From assembly GCA_903871335.1 (NCBI GenBank), contig CAIQGE010000033.1, positions 1-64,000 on the forward strand: a DNA stretch of 64,000 bases, written 5' to 3'. Below are positions 8,298 through 16,030 of the stretch, piece after piece. Origin of the DNA: an uncultured Actinomycetes bacterium. Its GTDB lineage: Bacteria; Actinomycetota; Acidimicrobiia; Acidimicrobiales; RAAP-2. Under the pieces are notes generated by a model. The model made no database searches, was not told the origin of the DNA, and worked only from the letters and a program-made list of their open reading frames with translations. The position numbers were made by a program, and so were the translations under genes. Numbering within the stretch: position 1 is the first letter of the stretch; each line of letters opens with the position of its first letter.

Positions 8298-9218
8298 CTA
8301 CGCGAGTGCTGCAGGGTCGGCGGCGAATTCGAGCGTGAGCCAGATGTCGTAGTCAAGGTCAGCGAAACGGGCGAGAAGGGCTCGTCGGACATCATCGGAC
8401 TGTCGCACTCGCCAGTCGGGTGAGACGATGAAGTCCACCTCGGCGTAGAGCTTTCGGCCCACCTTGGTCAGGCGGATTGCCGGCTGTGGCAGTGAGAATT
8501 CCACGCGCACATCGTCGACGGCCATGAGCACGGGAGCGCGAATCTCCGGGTCGGGACTACCCTCGACCAGTTCGACAAAGGTGCCGCGAATCATCTTCAC
8601 CGGGGGTCCTATGAACATGGCGCACGCGAGAATGACGAGAGCGGGGTCGATATAGAGGGCGACCGCGGACCACGAGGTGCCCTTGATGATGGCGGCGCCG
8701 ATGAATCCGACGAGCATGCCGAGGCCCAAGAGGCCACCGGCGAACCACTGTGTCGCTTCCGCGCCCACCAGCTCGCTGCCTTCATTCCAGCGTCGTAACA
8801 GCCACGCGACGAAAAGCGGCACGACCACGCCCACAGCAGCGTAAAAGACGCCCCATCCGGCGGGCGCCGGCGATCCTCCGTGGACAATGGTGAGGATGGC
8901 GTCAAACGTGGCGTACGCACACGTCGCGAGGAGCGCCACGCCCTCGACACCAATAATGAGAGGCGTGAGAGCCTCTCGTCCGAAGGGGTATCTCGACGTG
9001 GGACCGGCCTCGACCACTCTCGAAATGCGCAGCGCCAGCCACGACAGACCAATTCCCAAGAAGGTGTAGAACCCGTCGAACAGGATGATCTGCGAATTCG
9101 TGATCACGCCAATGGTGATACCGAGTACCGCCAACAGGAATGCAAACAGCATGGACAGTCGCAACGCCTGTCGTTCACGACGTCCTTCTGTTTGCCACTC
9201 AATCTCGGTCGAGGTCAT
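8298..9218 (-). CDS. Cation diffusion facilitator (CDF) family transporter
   Basis: A 306-residue inner-membrane protein with about six helices. The family pattern starts with FAFLLAVLGITIGVITNSQ and FDGFYTFLGIGLSWLALRIS, where the DGxYT segment occupies the TM2 metal-site position (usually HxxxD or DxxxD in Zn/Fe/Mn exporters), and SRYPFGREALTPL matches the RYPFG-type loop. The C-terminal ~90 residues form the cytoplasmic domain. CDF proteins export divalent metals by proton antiport; the metal is uncertain. The frame is open to 9344, but ATG 9218 with GGAAAG upstream begins exactly where family similarity begins. Confidence 0.82.
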   Translation of the reverse strand: MTSTEIEWQTEGRRERQALRLSMLFAFLLAVLGITIGVITNSQIILFDGFYTFLGIGLSWLALRISRVVEAGPTSRYPFGREALTPLIIGVEGVALLATCAYATFDAILTIVHGGSPAPAGWGVFYAAVGVVVPLFVAWLLRRWNEGSELVGAEATQWFAGGLLGLGMLVGFIGAAIIKGTSWSAVALYIDPALVILACAMFIGPPVKMIRGTFVELVEGSPDPEIRAPVLMAVDDVRVEFSLPQPAIRLTKVGRKLYAEVDFIVSPDWRVRQSDDVRRALLARFADLDYDIWLTLEFAADPAALA

Positions 9219-9297
9219 CGAGCTTTCCACCCGTCGCGGTGATGAAACGGCTGAGAGCGACGTTGCCGACGAGCAACGAATCGGCGAAATTCCATGA

Positions 9298-9816
9298 TCA
9301 ATCGAGGCGGCGCAAGGAGCCCTTGTAACGCTTCGCGTTCTCAACGTAGATGGCCGCTCCCCCGTTAATCATCGCGGGATTCGATGCGTTTTCTTTGATG
9401 GTGGCGGGCACTCCAACGGCGAGAGCATTCTCTGGTACCACGCCGTTGTTCGTGACCACGCAGCCCGCCGCCACCGTCGCCCCGGAGTGAACGTGCGCGT
9501 GGTGCAGCACGACCGATCCGCTCCCCACGAGCGCCCGATCGTGAATGACGCAACCTTCGAGGTGAGCAATGTGCCCGATCACGCAGTCGCTACCTACCAC
9601 CGTTGGAAACTCAGCGACTGCGTGCACCACGGCGCCATCTTGAATGGAGGTCCTCTCCCCCACCACGATGGTTCCGTAGTCACCCCGCAGAACTGCACCC
9701 GGCCAAATAGAGGACAACGCACCGATGCGCACGTCACCAATCACAACGGCGTCGGGATGCACGTAGGCGTCGGGATGAATGGTGGGGACTCGGTCGTCCA
9801 GCGCGTAAATCGGCAT
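9298..9816 (-). CDS. Gamma-class carbonic-anhydrase-like left-handed beta-helix protein
   Basis: A 172-residue hexapeptide-repeat protein of the YrdA/PaaY/gamma-carbonic-anhydrase group: about six turns of left-handed beta-helix and a C-terminal helix. The early RGDYG motif of the family is present. Of the three zinc-binding histidines of Methanosarcina Cam, the first two are represented (H65 in VVHAV, H82 in IGHIAH), but the third position, five residues after H82, is Glu87 (IGHIAHLEGC); His85 lies between. Activity as a carbonic anhydrase is therefore unproven. ATG 9816 is chosen over ATG 9819 because the AAAGGAG box abuts the latter. Confidence 0.8.
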   Translation of the reverse strand: MPIYALDDRVPTIHPDAYVHPDAVVIGDVRIGALSSIWPGAVLRGDYGTIVVGERTSIQDGAVVHAVAEFPTVVGSDCVIGHIAHLEGCVIHDRALVGSGSVVLHHAHVHSGATVAAGCVVTNNGVVPENALAVGVPATIKENASNPAMINGGAAIYVENAKRYKGSLRRLD

Positions 9817-9863
9817 CATTCTCCTTTGTGGGTGTGCGACTCAGCGAAACCTATCGCGTGAGT

Positions 9864-10046
9864 TCAGTGTGTGAGCCACACGATGAGTTGATAGAGACGG
9901 AATACGAGGTAGATCGCGGTCGCGACGAAAAAGAACTTCCATCGCCACGGCATCGGCCCCGCTTCCTCGGGCACGAGATCTGCCCCGCAGATACTGCAGA
10001 CGTCGGCCTCCTCTGCACGTTCGCAGTGGTCGCACCAGTTGGTCAT
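9864..10046 (-). CDS. Small zinc-ribbon membrane protein (60 aa)
   Basis: A 60-residue protein with a zinc ribbon formed by two CxxC pairs (WCDHCERAEE and VCSICGADL) followed by one transmembrane helix (KFFFVATAIYLVFRLYQLIV). Its ATG overlaps the der stop by one base (TGATG), so it is translated with the GTPase. Small zinc-ribbon/TM proteins of this kind are common in actinobacteria and have no assigned role. Cytoplasmic placement of the ribbon is inferred from the lack of a signal peptide. Confidence 0.72.
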   Translation of the reverse strand: MTNWCDHCERAEEADVCSICGADLVPEEAGPMPWRWKFFFVATAIYLVFRLYQLIVWLTH

Positions 10047-11338
10047 CAGTCCACTCGTACTCGAATTCGCAATGGTGTGGTGCCGAGATCAAATCGTTCC
10101 CGTAGCGATCGTTCCACGTAGCGCAAATACGTGGAGGAAATCTTGCCGGAGGCAAAGAGGGTGAACGTGGGAGGTTCGACAGCGCCTTGCACGGCGTAGC
10201 GAATTCGACCCGTCGGGGCGGGGTGCTTCACCTGGAGGTCGCGAATGGCCCGATTGAGCGTGCCCGTAGAGATTCGCTTCACGTAATCGGCGGCGGCGAT
10301 GTTGAGCGCCGGAAGGATTCGGTGCATTCCCTTACCCGACAGGGCCGTCGTCTTGATCACGGGGGCATCACCGAGGAAGGCCAATTTGTCGGCCACGCCG
10401 GCGAGCACGATGGGTCGCTCCTCGGTCTCGACGAGCTCCCACTTGTTCAAGATGATGATGGAAGGACAACCGGCGGCCGAGATACGTTCCGCGAGACGTT
10501 GGTCCTGCCCCGTCGCGCCCGCCGTGGCGTCAATGACGAGAAGGGCAATGTCGGCACGATCCAGCGCCTGCAGGCTCCGCAGGACGGAATACGTCTCGAG
10601 GCCCGCCTCCGTACGTGCACGTTTGCGCATGCCGGCAGTATCAATGAAGCGGATCAGACCCTCGGGGGTGTCGACAACGGTGTCCACGGCGTCGCGCGTG
10701 GTGCCCGGCATGTCGTGAACCACCGCTCGTTCCTCGCCGATGAGTTGATTGAAGAGCGTCGATTTCCCAACATTGGGTCGACCGACGATGGCGACGTTGA
10801 GTGCGCCGTCGTCAATATCCTCACCCGTGACGACTTCATCCTCTTCCGTACTGATGAGATCGACAATTCGATCGAGAAGGTCTCCCGAACCTCGACCGTG
10901 AAGGGCGGAGACGGGGAAAGGCTCGCCCGCGCCAAGTGAGAAGAATTCCCAGATGGCCGACATGTGTTGTTCGTCGTCAACTTTGTTCGCCACGAGCAGG
11001 ACCGGCTTGCCCTTGCGAAGGACCCAACGAGCCGCTTCCATATCTTCGTCCATGACGCCGACATTCGTATCGACGACCAGGAGGATCAGGGTCGCTTCGT
11101 CCAAAGCGAGATCGGCTTGTCGCGACACCTTGTCTTCGAGTTCGTCACCGACAGCGAGCCAGCCCCCGGTGTCAATCAAGTCAAAGGCGATGCCCCGCCA
11201 TTCGACTTCCACGGTCTTGCGGTCACGGGTGACGCCTCGTTGTTCTTCCACGACCGTGACCCGGCGCCCCACGAGTCGATTAACCAGAGAACTCTTGCCC
11301 ACATTGGGTCTTCCGACGATGACTACCTTGGGCTTCAC
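10046..11338 (-). CDS. der: Ribosome biogenesis GTPase Der (EngA)
   Basis: A 430-residue tandem GTPase required for 50S assembly. Two complete G domains are visible: the first with GRPNVGKSSL (~residues 8-17), DTGGW and NKVD, the second with GRPNVGKSTL (~185-194), DTAGM and NKWE, followed by the C-terminal KH-like domain (TLFASGKISSTYLRYVERSL). The length is normal. It overlaps the upstream radical-SAM gene by 4 bp and the downstream zinc-ribbon gene by 1 bp, so the three are probably cotranscribed. In mycobacteria der follows cmk; here it is separated from cmk by plsC, a GT2 gene, ispH and the DUF512 gene. Confidence 0.97.
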   Translation of the reverse strand: MKPKVVIVGRPNVGKSSLVNRLVGRRVTVVEEQRGVTRDRKTVEVEWRGIAFDLIDTGGWLAVGDELEDKVSRQADLALDEATLILLVVDTNVGVMDEDMEAARWVLRKGKPVLLVANKVDDEQHMSAIWEFFSLGAGEPFPVSALHGRGSGDLLDRIVDLISTEEDEVVTGEDIDDGALNVAIVGRPNVGKSTLFNQLIGEERAVVHDMPGTTRDAVDTVVDTPEGLIRFIDTAGMRKRARTEAGLETYSVLRSLQALDRADIALLVIDATAGATGQDQRLAERISAAGCPSIIILNKWELVETEERPIVLAGVADKLAFLGDAPVIKTTALSGKGMHRILPALNIAAADYVKRISTGTLNRAIRDLQVKHPAPTGRIRYAVQGAVEPPTFTLFASGKISSTYLRYVERSLRERFDLGTTPLRIRVRVD

Positions 11339-12714
11339 GACGCTCCCGTCACGTTTTGCATGATTTCATCCAACGCTCGGCGAAGGGCCACGCCCGATGT
11401 TGGGACGACGGCAATATGCGCGTCGACATCCTCTAACCGTAGGCCGTCCAGAAAGAGGTCTTCGGACAAGCACAGATCAGGCAGCAAATACAGGCGGTCA
11501 CGTCCACCTTCCGCCGTTGCCCGCCGCACGTCGGAACCGGTCAATAAGCCCGCCACTTTGATGTTGCCACCGAAGTATCGGTTGGACACGGACATGACGT
11601 CGACACCCTCGTAACCGTGCTCACGGAGGAGACGTTCGAGAAGGGGTGCCGCATACTCGCCGGTCAGAATCGTGGGTCGACCGCCAAAGGACACCGCCTG
11701 GTTGAGACGGTACCTCTCCGCTCGGTAGCCCCACGCTGGCGCGCCGTCGACGGACTGGAAAAATCCGGATCCGAGTGTTTCCATGTCGTGAGTGGTCGCG
11801 AAACTCTCTTCGAATGCGGCCACGAGGCCCACGCCATTTTCGGCCTGATCCAAGGACTCGAGTTCGCCCGCCGTGGGTGGTGCCAACCCCGCGAGCAGGT
11901 AAAACTCGTCGCTCGCGTGAATGAGACGACGCCCGAATAAGTCGACGCATAGTTCTGCGTAGTGACTGACAAGTTCCACGGTGGCGGCAGCTTCTTCGGG
12001 GAGGTGGGCGCGCATGGTGGGCTCTTGGGAAAAATCACTCAACCCCAAGGGAACAACGCTCACGGTGGCCAATTCGGGATACAACGTCACGACGTCGTCG
12101 AGAGTGCGGACGAGATAGTCACCGTCGTTAACCCCGGGACACACAACGACCTGCCCGTGCACCTCAACCCCGGCGTCCAGTAAGGCCCGTAGCCATCGCA
12201 AACTGCTCGCGCCCCGGGGATTGCGCAACATCTCCGCGCGCAGAACGGGGTCGGTGGTGTGAATGGACACGTAGAGGGGGGACAAGTTTTCGTCGATGAC
12301 GCGTTCAAGATCGAATTCGGTAAAACGCGTGAGGGTCGTGTAGTTGCCGTACAGGAATGACAGACGAAAGTCGTCGTCCTTCACGTACAAGCTTCGCCGC
12401 ATCCCTTTCGGCAGTTGATAGATAAAGCAAAACGAGCAGTGGTTGTCGCAAGTACGAATACGGTCAAATACGGCCGATTCGATTGAAAGGCCTAGTCGCT
12501 CGCCGATCTCTTTGTCCACGTTGAAGCGGCGCTGGAGTTCTTCACCGGGGCGCTGGACCATGACGTCGAGTTCATCGCCGTCAATCAACTGCTGGTACTC
12601 AATAATGTCCGTTGGTGCGCGTCCGTTGATGCTGAGGATCTCGTCGTGGGTTCTGATTCCTGCTCGGTGCGCCGGGGAATCCTCGACCACGTTGCTTACG
12701 ACGGCACCAGACAC
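11335..12714 (-). CDS. PDZ/radical-SAM/DUF512 protein
   Basis: A 459-residue protein with an N-terminal PDZ-like domain (~1-65, VVEDSPAHRAGIRTHDEILS), a radical-SAM-like core with the cysteine triad CDNHCSFCF (~86-94), and a C-terminal DUF512 domain. The triad would hold a 4Fe-4S cluster that cleaves S-adenosylmethionine; spacing is CxxxCxxC. Members are widespread in clostridia, cyanobacteria and actinobacteria and lie next to der in several genomes. The reaction is unknown. GTG 12714 has TAGTGT six bases upstream and no properly spaced ribosome-binding site, so the transcript is probably leaderless. ispH is divergent. Confidence 0.9.
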   Translation of the reverse strand: MSGAVVSNVVEDSPAHRAGIRTHDEILSINGRAPTDIIEYQQLIDGDELDVMVQRPGEELQRRFNVDKEIGERLGLSIESAVFDRIRTCDNHCSFCFIYQLPKGMRRSLYVKDDDFRLSFLYGNYTTLTRFTEFDLERVIDENLSPLYVSIHTTDPVLRAEMLRNPRGASSLRWLRALLDAGVEVHGQVVVCPGVNDGDYLVRTLDDVVTLYPELATVSVVPLGLSDFSQEPTMRAHLPEEAAATVELVSHYAELCVDLFGRRLIHASDEFYLLAGLAPPTAGELESLDQAENGVGLVAAFEESFATTHDMETLGSGFFQSVDGAPAWGYRAERYRLNQAVSFGGRPTILTGEYAAPLLERLLREHGYEGVDVMSVSNRYFGGNIKVAGLLTGSDVRRATAEGGRDRLYLLPDLCLSEDLFLDGLRLEDVDAHIAVVPTSGVALRRALDEIMQNVTGAS

Positions 12715-12720
12715 CCCCTC

Positions 12721-12765
12721 ACACTACGAGGAAAGAGGGCCTTTTCCGGCGGTGATCGTTAGGAT
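12721..12765. promoter_or_regulatory. Divergent leaderless-type -10 boxes for DUF512 gene and ispH
   Basis: TAGTGT (minus strand, 12726-12721) is six bases before GTG 12714. TAGGAT (plus strand, 12760-12765) is seven bases before GTG 12773. The latter box contains the upstream ATG at 12764, which argues that translation of ispH starts at 12773. Confidence 0.45.
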
Positions 12766-12772
12766 GCCCTTC

Positions 12773-13804
12773 GTGGTAGTCGATCGTGTCCTCCTGGCTT
12801 CCCCTCGCGGCTTTTGTGCCGGCGTCGAGAAGGCCATCAAGGCCCTCGACTGGATGACGAAGATTTTTGAGCCTCCCGTCTACTGCTATCACGAAATTGT
12901 TCATAATCAGTACGTCGTTGATCACTTCCGGCGGCTGGGTGTGATTTTCGTTGATGATGTACGCACTGTGCCACCCGGTTCTCCCGTGATGTTGAGCGCC
13001 CACGGATCTCCTCCTGAGGTGGTGGACGCGGCTCGTGAATCAGGCGGCACCGTCATTGACGCCGTGTGTCCACTCGTAACCAAGGTCCACCACGAGCTCA
13101 AAGTTCGCGCTCGCAAGGGTTTTACCGTGCTGTACGTGGGTCACGAAGGACACGAGGAAGCCGTGGGCACCATGGCCGTTGCGCCGGAGTCAGTCCACTT
13201 GATCCAGAGCGTCGAGGACATCGACCGGCTGCGCGATGACGTGCGACCGAAGGCTTTGTTGTCCCAGACGACCCTGTCGCTCGACGAGTGGCAGGAACTT
13301 CGTGAGCACGCCGAAGCCACATTCCCTGACTTATGGATGCCGAATCGGTCTGATCTTTGTTTCGCGACCACCAACCGTCAGGCGGCACTGCGAGCGATCG
13401 CCGCTCACGCGGACGCGGTGATCGTCATTGGATCGGCGAATTCGTCGAACACGGTCGCACTGGCGAAGGTCGCGGAGGCGACGGGTTGCCCGAGAGTGTT
13501 GCGCGTCAATGCGGCCAGCGAGCTACCCGATGACCTGAGTGGGATCGTGGCCGTGACTGCTGGAGCTTCGGCGCCGGAGTCCTTGGTCAACGAAGTGCTC
13601 GAATTCCTGCAACCTCGTGATGGTGTCGACATCGATCCCGTGACGGTGGAGGACGAGTATTTTCCTCCTCCGCCGGAACTTCGCGAGACTCTGCGGGCTC
13701 TCAGTCTTCTGCTTGACGTCGCGTTGGGAGCCCCGTTGGTGTCAGACGAAGTGGCCTCCTCGGACCGACTTCATAGTGCAGCCACCGTTCTTGAGTCACC
13801 CTGA
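12773..13804 (+). CDS. ispH: 4-hydroxy-3-methylbut-2-enyl diphosphate reductase (IspH/LytB)
   Basis: Last enzyme of the MEP isoprenoid pathway, reducing HMBPP to IPP and DMAPP with a 4Fe-4S cluster. The three cluster cysteines are visible in GFCAGVEKAI (~residue 15), DAVCPLVTKVH (~99) and DLCFATTNRQ (~199). The substrate-binding SSNT motif follows (IGSANSSNTVAL), with His in YHEIVHN and GHEGHEE. The length of 343 residues is slightly longer than the Escherichia coli enzyme because of a C-terminal tail after the EDEYFPPPPEL segment. The start is GTG 12773 if leaderless; ATG 12764 is three codons upstream. The longer frame from 12443 lies antisense to the DUF512 gene and was rejected. Confidence 0.96.
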   Translation: MVVDRVLLASPRGFCAGVEKAIKALDWMTKIFEPPVYCYHEIVHNQYVVDHFRRLGVIFVDDVRTVPPGSPVMLSAHGSPPEVVDAARESGGTVIDAVCPLVTKVHHELKVRARKGFTVLYVGHEGHEEAVGTMAVAPESVHLIQSVEDIDRLRDDVRPKALLSQTTLSLDEWQELREHAEATFPDLWMPNRSDLCFATTNRQAALRAIAAHADAVIVIGSANSSNTVALAKVAEATGCPRVLRVNAASELPDDLSGIVAVTAGASAPESLVNEVLEFLQPRDGVDIDPVTVEDEYFPPPPELRETLRALSLLLDVALGAPLVSDEVASSDRLHSAATVLESP

Positions 13805-13974
13805 CGCTGTTTCGTAAAGAAAACGTCATAATTTTCACCCTCGAAACGACCCTTTTCTCCCTGATGAGGGCCTAACTGGCCAGTAACTTTGGTCAAGAAC
13901 TTTTACCGGAACGCCCACCTAGGCCTCGACGAGCGGCGCTCGCGAGAACCGGTTGGTCGAGGAGGACCGCATTC

Positions 13975-14772
13975 ATGGCCGTAGATCTCGAAAAGCGACG
14001 TTTGGCAGGCTTGCGCAAGTACGCCATCGCCCAAGCCACCCAGCGTTTTACCGTCGATTACCCTGGTTTTCGACCCGAAGAGATCGTGGTCCTCTTTTGC
14101 GCCTACGAAGAAGAGGGCAATATTGGACACGTTCTGTCCAAGATGCCATCTTCCATTGACGGACGGCCGTACACGACGCTGGTCGTCGTCGATGGCGGCG
14201 ATGACGCCACCGCGGAGATCAGTCGTTCCTACGACGACGTCAAGGTCATTGAATTCCCAACCAATCTCGGACACGGCGTGGCCCTCCAGGTTGGTTACCG
14301 ATACTGCGTCGATAACGGCGTGAAGTACATCGTCACCATTGACTCCGACGGACAGAACGACCCCGTCGAGATTCCTCAGATCTTGGCTCCATTGCTGCGC
14401 GACGAGACGGACTTCGTCGTCGCCTCTCGTGAACTCGGTATCGACAACACGTCCGACCGTTTCCGCAAGACCGGTGTCAAGTTCTTTTCGTTCATCATGA
14501 ATCGCATGACGGGCTCCGACTTGACGGACACGTCGAATGGTTACCGCGCTCTACGAGTGTCGATGATGGCGGACGTCATTGACCGTCTCGAACAAGAGCA
14601 GTACCAAACCGCCGAGCTTCTGATTACGTGCTTGAAGCGCGGATGGCGCGTCGGTGAAGTGCCGACGAATTGGTACCCTCGCCACTCGGGAACGACGAAG
14701 AAGGGCAAAAACTGGCTCTTCGGCTACCGCTACACCCGTGTCGTCTTTAAGACGTGGTGGCGCGAGCGCTAA
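13975..14772 (+). CDS. Family 2 glycosyltransferase (DPM1-like)
   Basis: A 265-residue soluble glycosyltransferase of the GT-A fold, resembling polyprenyl-phosphate sugar synthases: VVLFCAYEEEGNIGHVL at the nucleotide-binding N-terminus, VVVDGGDDAT, and the DxD-type motif IDSDGQND (~residues 122-129) for metal and nucleotide-sugar binding. There are no membrane helices. It could charge polyprenyl phosphate with a sugar used by the GT-C-type enzymes encoded elsewhere in the window; this is inference. A good ribosome-binding site (GAGGAGG) precedes ATG 13975. The stop overlaps the convergent plsC stop by 4 bp. Confidence 0.85.
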   Translation: MAVDLEKRRLAGLRKYAIAQATQRFTVDYPGFRPEEIVVLFCAYEEEGNIGHVLSKMPSSIDGRPYTTLVVVDGGDDATAEISRSYDDVKVIEFPTNLGHGVALQVGYRYCVDNGVKYIVTIDSDGQNDPVEIPQILAPLLRDETDFVVASRELGIDNTSDRFRKTGVKFFSFIMNRMTGSDLTDTSNGYRALRVSMMADVIDRLEQEQYQTAELLITCLKRGWRVGEVPTNWYPRHSGTTKKGKNWLFGYRYTRVVFKTWWRER

Positions 14773-15428
14773 TTCTTCATCGCTTGTTGGTAGACCGCTT
14801 CGAGGTTGGCTCGTAATTCTTCGGTTGACGCGGCAATTTGTGAGCGGGTGACGCGCGTTTCGCTCTGAGGCGGCGAAATCGGTGAACCAATAACTATTGA
14901 GACCTTGACCGGACGCGGAAATTTGGCCCCTCGAGGCATCGCTCGTTCCGTGTGACCAATTCCCACCGGCACTACCGGAGCATTCGTACGCGACGCGATG
15001 AACATGGCGCCATCGTGAAGGTCAACGACGGCGTCACCTTCCTGACGTGTTCCTTCGGGGAACAGAACGAGTGCTTCGCCTTTTTCGAGGACTTGTTGTG
15101 CGAAATTCAATGATTCCCGGTCCGCCGTGCCCCGCTTCACGGGAAAGGCGCCCATGGTACTGATCAGTTGCTTGAGGACGGGAACGCCCCAGAGCGAATC
15201 CTTGGCCATAAAGAACGTCTTGCGGTCGGTCATAAAAATGGTGAAGGCGAAGTCGACGTTGGAGCGATGGATGGGCGCGATCAACACCGGTCCTGAACTC
15301 GGGATGTTCTCTTTTCCGACCACCGTCGGGCGAAACATGATCCACCACAGCCCGCGTAGAAGTCCACGAAAGAACTTCCAGCCCAGTGTTTGTTCCGTTC
15401 TTAGTTCGATGTGTGAGATTTCAGACAT
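14769..15428 (-). CDS. plsC: 1-acyl-sn-glycerol-3-phosphate acyltransferase (PlsC family)
   Basis: A 219-residue acyltransferase making phosphatidic acid from lysophosphatidate. The catalytic HX4D motif is HRSNVD (~residues 53-58), followed by the substrate motif FPEGTRQEG (~122-130) and the later PVVPVGIGHTER block. It associates with the membrane through an N-terminal hydrophobic segment (GLLRGLWWIMFRPTVVG). It overlaps the 3' end of cmk by 28 bp and ends the scpA-to-plsC chain. In mycobacteria and streptomycetes a PlsC homologue also lies next to cmk. Paralogues with other acceptors exist, so the gene symbol is tentative. Confidence 0.88.
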   Translation of the reverse strand: MSEISHIELRTEQTLGWKFFRGLLRGLWWIMFRPTVVGKENIPSSGPVLIAPIHRSNVDFAFTIFMTDRKTFFMAKDSLWGVPVLKQLISTMGAFPVKRGTADRESLNFAQQVLEKGEALVLFPEGTRQEGDAVVDLHDGAMFIASRTNAPVVPVGIGHTERAMPRGAKFPRPVKVSIVIGSPISPPQSETRVTRSQIAASTEELRANLEAVYQQAMKN

Positions 15429-16030
15429 TCAACGATCTCCTTCACGACGTCCTCCACGCTACGACCCGTAGTGTCAATAACAATGGCATCTTCCGCCTGG
15501 CGTAGCGGGGAGACGACGCGACTGGCGTCCGCCGCATCTCGTCGGGCAATGGAATCTTCGCCCTCCTCATTGCGTCGACGAGCTCTTTCTTCGAGCGAGG
15601 CCGTCAAGAAGACCTTCAGTCGTGCGTCGGGAAAAACGACGGTCGTGATGTCGCGACCTTCGACGACCGTGCCCTCCGGCTGGCGCTCTGCCCATTCCCG
15701 TTGGCGATCGACCAGCGCTTCACGAACCTTGCGGGTCGCGGCCACGACCGACACTCCGACATTCGTCGCGGCCGAGCGGATTTCCTCCTCGATGTCGTCA
15801 CCGTTGATTGCGACTCGGGGCAATGTCTCGATCTCCACAGTGCGCGCCAATAATCCCATCGCATCGCCATCAGATAGATCGACACCGTATCGATACGCGG
15901 CGACGGTGACCGCCCGGTACATCGCCCCGGTATCGAGAAAACTCCAACCCAATTCGGTCGCGACTGCTTTAGCGACCGTGGACTTTCCCGAACCCGCGGG
16001 ACCGTCGATGGCGACGACATTGGCACTCAT
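15401..16030 (-). CDS. cmk: Cytidylate kinase
   Basis: A 209-residue CMP/dCMP kinase. The P-loop is DGPAGSGKSTVAKAVA near the N-terminus, followed by the LDTGAMYRAVT nucleotide-binding motif, the GRDITTVVFPDA segment and the lid region with ARRRNEEGED and IVIDTTGRSVEDVV at the C-terminus. It phosphorylates CMP for nucleotide recycling. ATG 16030 overlaps the aroA stop by 4 bp (ATGA-type coupling). The order scpA-scpB-rluB-...-cmk-...-der is the usual actinobacterial one. Confidence 0.96.
   Translation of the reverse strand: MSANVVAIDGPAGSGKSTVAKAVATELGWSFLDTGAMYRAVTVAAYRYGVDLSDGDAMGLLARTVEIETLPRVAINGDDIEEEIRSAATNVGVSVVAATRKVREALVDRQREWAERQPEGTVVEGRDITTVVFPDARLKVFLTASLEERARRRNEEGEDSIARRDAADASRVVSPLRQAEDAIVIDTTGRSVEDVVKEIVECLKSHTSN

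Noticed and set aside
10187-10939. 250-codon plus-strand frame inside der
   Set aside because: It is the shadow of der on the opposite strand; composition is low-complexity Arg/Gly/His with no family.
12443-12772. N-terminal extension of ispH
   Set aside because: The extra codons are antisense to the DUF512 gene and unlike IspH; similarity begins at VVVDRVLLASPRGFCAG.
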